Source: Datnioides undecimradiatus
Taxonomy: Eukaryota; Chordata; Actinopteri; Lobotiformes; Datnioididae
Assembly (NCBI GenBank): GCA_008933995.1
Contig: WARS01003150.1
Coordinates: 1 to 64,000 of the forward strand
Direction of reading: 5' to 3'
Length of the DNA: 64,000 nucleotides
The position numbers and the translations under genes were made by a program. The notes beneath the pieces were generated by a model. That model saw nothing but the letters and a program-made list of their open reading frames with translations. It ran no database searches and was not told the DNA's origin. Below, piece by piece: positions 48,188-64,000 of the stretch. How positions within the stretch are numbered: the first letter of the stretch is position 1; every line of letters starts with the position of its first letter.

Positions 48188-50393
48188 TTCACAAAAAAAC
48201 CACGCTCTCTTCGCTCCCTCCCTCCTAGCTCGTTCAGTTGTGCGAAGTGGTTCAACAGCATCGCCTGTCTTGAAACTGCCTTTTCAGAGTATTTAGCTTC
48301 CGTATCTTCACGTTTGGAGGACCTTGAGTTGAACCTTTTAAAGGCAGGGAGTCCTGACAAACATGGAGGGTTACTGTGATCCAGAGCTGAAGGATCTTAT
48401 TGGTTCAAGCCTCGTGAGCATTCGTATTCTGCTCTATGGGAGGAAAACCTGATTCGATTTAGTTTTAAAATGACAAAGAAACTGATTGAAATTAAACAAA
48501 TAAAGGGCAAATAAAGGAAAATAAAGGGCAGATTAATCAGTCATGAAAATAAGCCTGAGCTGCAATGTGAAATACACTGCTAGAATTAAACTCTGATCCA
48601 ACAGGGATACAACCGTATTATCAACAAAAGTGTACTCAAGTCGAAGTTGCCAGCCTTTTCTGTCGCATGTATCGCGCAACCCTGTCATCAGCAAGTACCC
48701 CTCCATCAACCGGTCATTCAGCCGCCTCGCCGCTGCTCTTACTCGACTGTTTCAGCCCCGCTTCTCGCTCGCTAACTGGTTTCCATTCACCCTCCACATG
48801 TGGCGACGCTGCGGCTGACTGTGTACGTCGACTTTCAAATCACAGTTTCTATTCCACAGTCTGTCCGCATAACCACAGCTGTATGGGCACGCATATTAGT
48901 AACTCACAATCATCATTATTATTATTATTGGGTAGTTTGATCATGCATTTTGTGCATACATTAATATGCATTGCAGTATGCACGTATGCAGCAGCACAGG
49001 ACGGAAACACTCCTGTGATGCATAAGCTCCTCAGATCTTTACTTCAGTACAGTTCTTATGTTTCACCACATGCATACAAACAGCAGACAGCGTCAGTGTA
49101 AGGAAGTGGACGGCGGACTGCGCACAGACAAGCATACAAAGAGGGGCACACACACAGAGAGAGAGAAGACACACACACACATTGAGAGAAAACTCTTCAC
49201 CACACACTCGTCCGCTCCTCTTCCCACACAGCACTGTGAGTGGAGCTCAGGAGTCAACTGCTCCCTTCAGGCAGGGCACAGCGCTGCTGTGTTGCTTCTA
49301 CATTAACGGCGCCTGATCAAAGAGTTGAAAGGGGCAAGAGTGTGGCCCGAAAGAAGAGAGAGCGAGAGAGAAGGCGAAAGAGGAGCAGGCCAAGGGCGGT
49401 GGAGCTGACCACAGGAAGGGAGGGGCTTGTGCCTGCACCTGTACCTCCGGCCAAACACTAGACGCTAATGAATGAAGCACACCCTCCCTCAGAGGGGGAA
49501 AAAAAGGCCTTAACAACAACAACAACAGCGTGCTTCATCTTCATCTCATCCCTCTTACCCTCCTTCTTTTCATAAATAGTCTATTAGCAGGAAAGAGGAA
49601 TTGCCAAATAGAGAGGGAGTAGAAAAAAAGAAGAAGAGCAGAAACAGGGCCCCCGTGTCTGAATCCCACTGTGGCCGTGCCAACTTGACTATAGAGAAGC
49701 AACAAAGCAGCTAAGTGCCTTGGGGGAGTAAAGGGTTTTGGGGGGAGGTGGGGAGTATACAGGAGGGAGGAAGTGTGAGACAGAAAAAGAGAAAGAGGGG
49801 GATCTGCGATATAAAAAAACAGAGTCCAGTAATCAAAGCTAATGGCTCCATTGTGTCTAAAAAGCATCTGATAGCTTCAGAGTGCACCGAGAGCAGCGGC
49901 GAGCAGAGAGCGGTGGTGCTGAGGAGGTGTGGCCCAGGGTCAGTGTGTGTGCGTGTGTGCGTCTGTCTGCGTGTGTGTTTGAGGCAGCAGGGTTAACACC
50001 TGCTCCTTTGTGGCTTAAAAGCCGAGCCAGGAGTAAGCAGCGGGCGCGCACACACGCGCACACACACGCCTCTTCTTAAAAGGGTTATTACCGTGGCTTT
50101 TTAGCAGCCGGTGTGTTTTTGCTTTATTATTATATTCAGCATAGTTATGATTGTCAGTCCCTCCGCTTACCGGGGCCGTGGCCTCTGCGCGCTTGCCTGT
50201 TGCCTCTGCACAGCGTACAATCATGCGTACCGTTCAGGTGCAGGAAATTACAGGGAGAGGGACGGGAGGCGTGTGTGTTGGGCGAGGGGGTGAGGAGGGG
50301 ATTTGAAAAGCAGCCAAAACAACAGGGTTTGTTTTCCGTTCCATAGCATGTCGCCTGTATTTCTGTCCCTCTGCTGATGAAGGACAGTAGCTC

Positions 50394-50428
<35 letters not shown>

Positions 50429-50708
50429 TACAGCGGGAGGGGAGATGGGTGAGGAGGGATGGGGGAGGCTTGTTTGTGTCAGTGTTACCTCTCTTGTGTT
50501 TCAATGGGAACATTCAGAGTGAAGGTTATTCCACCATTCTTTTTAAAAGCCGGCGGACGGACGGTGAGCTGTGGGTGTGGGCTTGAATATGGCGACAGAA
50601 TCAGAAATGACCACTGATGCTCTCCCCCCCCCTCCCCCCTCTCCCCCACTCTGCCTCCTCCTTCGCCGACTGCGCCCTCTCTTCCTCCTCGTCCTCTCTC
50701 CGTCCCAG
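47776..50708. other. Probable leader intron
   Basis: The stretch begins with GTAAAG and ends with a very strong polypyrimidine tract (CTCTCTTCCTCCTCGTCCTCTCTCCGTCCCAG in pieces, about 50677-50708). It contains an X-box-like near-palindrome GTAACTATGGTTAC (47970-47983), short CA/TG tracts (48160-48187, 50395-50425), an (ATT)n run (about 48914-48928) and an AAC run (about 49513-49526). No coding exon is visible. Confidence 0.45.
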
Positions 50709-63455
<12,747 letters not shown>

Positions 63456-64000
63456 GTAAACGGACCACGGTTGTTCTTTCTGTGATTTTGCATCATATTA
63501 AGGATCATAATTAAAGGCAAACAGCGTGGGAAAAGAATCCCCCATCACCTCGTTCATGAGCGATCAAAAGAAAATAACTTGCAAATACGAAATGACTGTT
63601 GTTTATGGGTGATGTCACTCTTGTAAAGTGTTACCTCGCTCTCTCTCCTCTCTCAGATTATTAGCTGATTGTAGTGCAGATTGAAACATCGCAGGCCACA
63701 GCTGGTGAGATGAGAGGGGATGGCAGTGGGTGTGCCTCTCCTCTCCCCTCTTCGTTTTTTTTTCCTCCCCCCATCAACTCTGCATGAATATATCATCAGG
63801 AGACACTGGCTTACAGCAACAGGATGGTGTTGAGATGCAGTTGCATCACCTTTCCCGTCCTCTTTCATCCTTTCATCCCTCCATCCCACACACTTTTCAT
63901 GTTGTTATTGAATTTGGCTGACTGCCAGTTCCCTGGATTACTTTTCCACCAGGTAGCCTTTTTTCATTATCTGCCGGACAGATCTCCCACTCTCTTTCCC
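63456..64000 (+). other. myt1: myt1 intron 10 (continues past window)
   Basis: GTAAAC opens the intron. A CTCTCTCCTCTCTCAG acceptor-like site at about 63641-63656 is followed within 12 bases by an in-frame stop, so it is not a coding exon in phase 0. No further exon is visible before the window ends. Confidence 0.75.

Noticed and set aside
63641..63680. Possible next myt1 exon after a CTCTCTCAG acceptor
   Set aside because: In the required phase it meets a stop after three codons and does not resemble the expected continuation of the family.

Overview
The window reads as vertebrate, almost certainly teleost (probably percomorph) nuclear DNA. It has multi-exon coding sequence with GT-AG introns, very dense (TG)n/(CA)n and other microsatellites, short interspersed repeats of kinds I recognise from ray-finned fish genomes, and long stretches without open coding sequence. 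No bacterial, viral or organellar features are visible. The only protein-coding gene I can support is the 5' part of a plus-strand MYT1-type CCHHC zinc-finger transcription factor (myt1; the teleost a/b ohnolog cannot be assigned from this window). Its coding region runs from 50709 past the end of the window.

Layout. 1-36150 is gene-poor: microsatellites, several fish repeats (7940-8720, 14470-14960, 20180-20500, 32385-32440), a polypurine tract (23617-23926), and AT-rich islands that could be conserved noncoding elements. 36160-37010 and 39640-40380 are CpG-rich and promoter-like. Between 39640 and 50708 I infer a chain of untranslated leader exons from splice signals: one ending at 39766, then 39998-40081, 45675-45791 and 47708-47775. 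These lead into the first certain coding exon at 50709.

The gene. Ten coding exons (50709-50763, 51989-52019, 53131-53193, 54912-55261, 55813-56973, 58581-58715, 59474-59564, 59818-59934, 61997-62211, 63268-63455) join with matching phases. They give 2406 nt, or 802 codons, with no internal stop in the exons as read. They encode a basic N-terminus, finger 1 (residues 30-54), basic clusters (58-61, 80-83), a long glutamate-rich acidic region holding an unusual six-fold Ser-Pro-Leu...Tyr repeat (372-430), a MYT1-diagnostic segment (about 493-513), the tandem fingers 2 and 3 (565-589, 609-633), and the start of the Ser/Thr-rich central region. The remaining fingers and the coiled coil expected of the family lie beyond 64000.

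Most interesting leads: (i) the inferred exon 45675-45791 ends exactly in ATG. With the 68-nt exon 47708-47775 included, that ATG opens an 18-codon upstream ORF. If the exon is skipped, it joins in frame to the main start codon, so the exon could act as a translational switch. (ii) The SPL-Y repeat in exon 5. (iii) Four AAGTT cores, the known MYT1-family binding core, within 46 bp of a CpG-rich candidate promoter. (iv) A near-perfect SOX-POU composite site at 38535. All regulatory and 5'-exon calls are inferences from sequence motifs.
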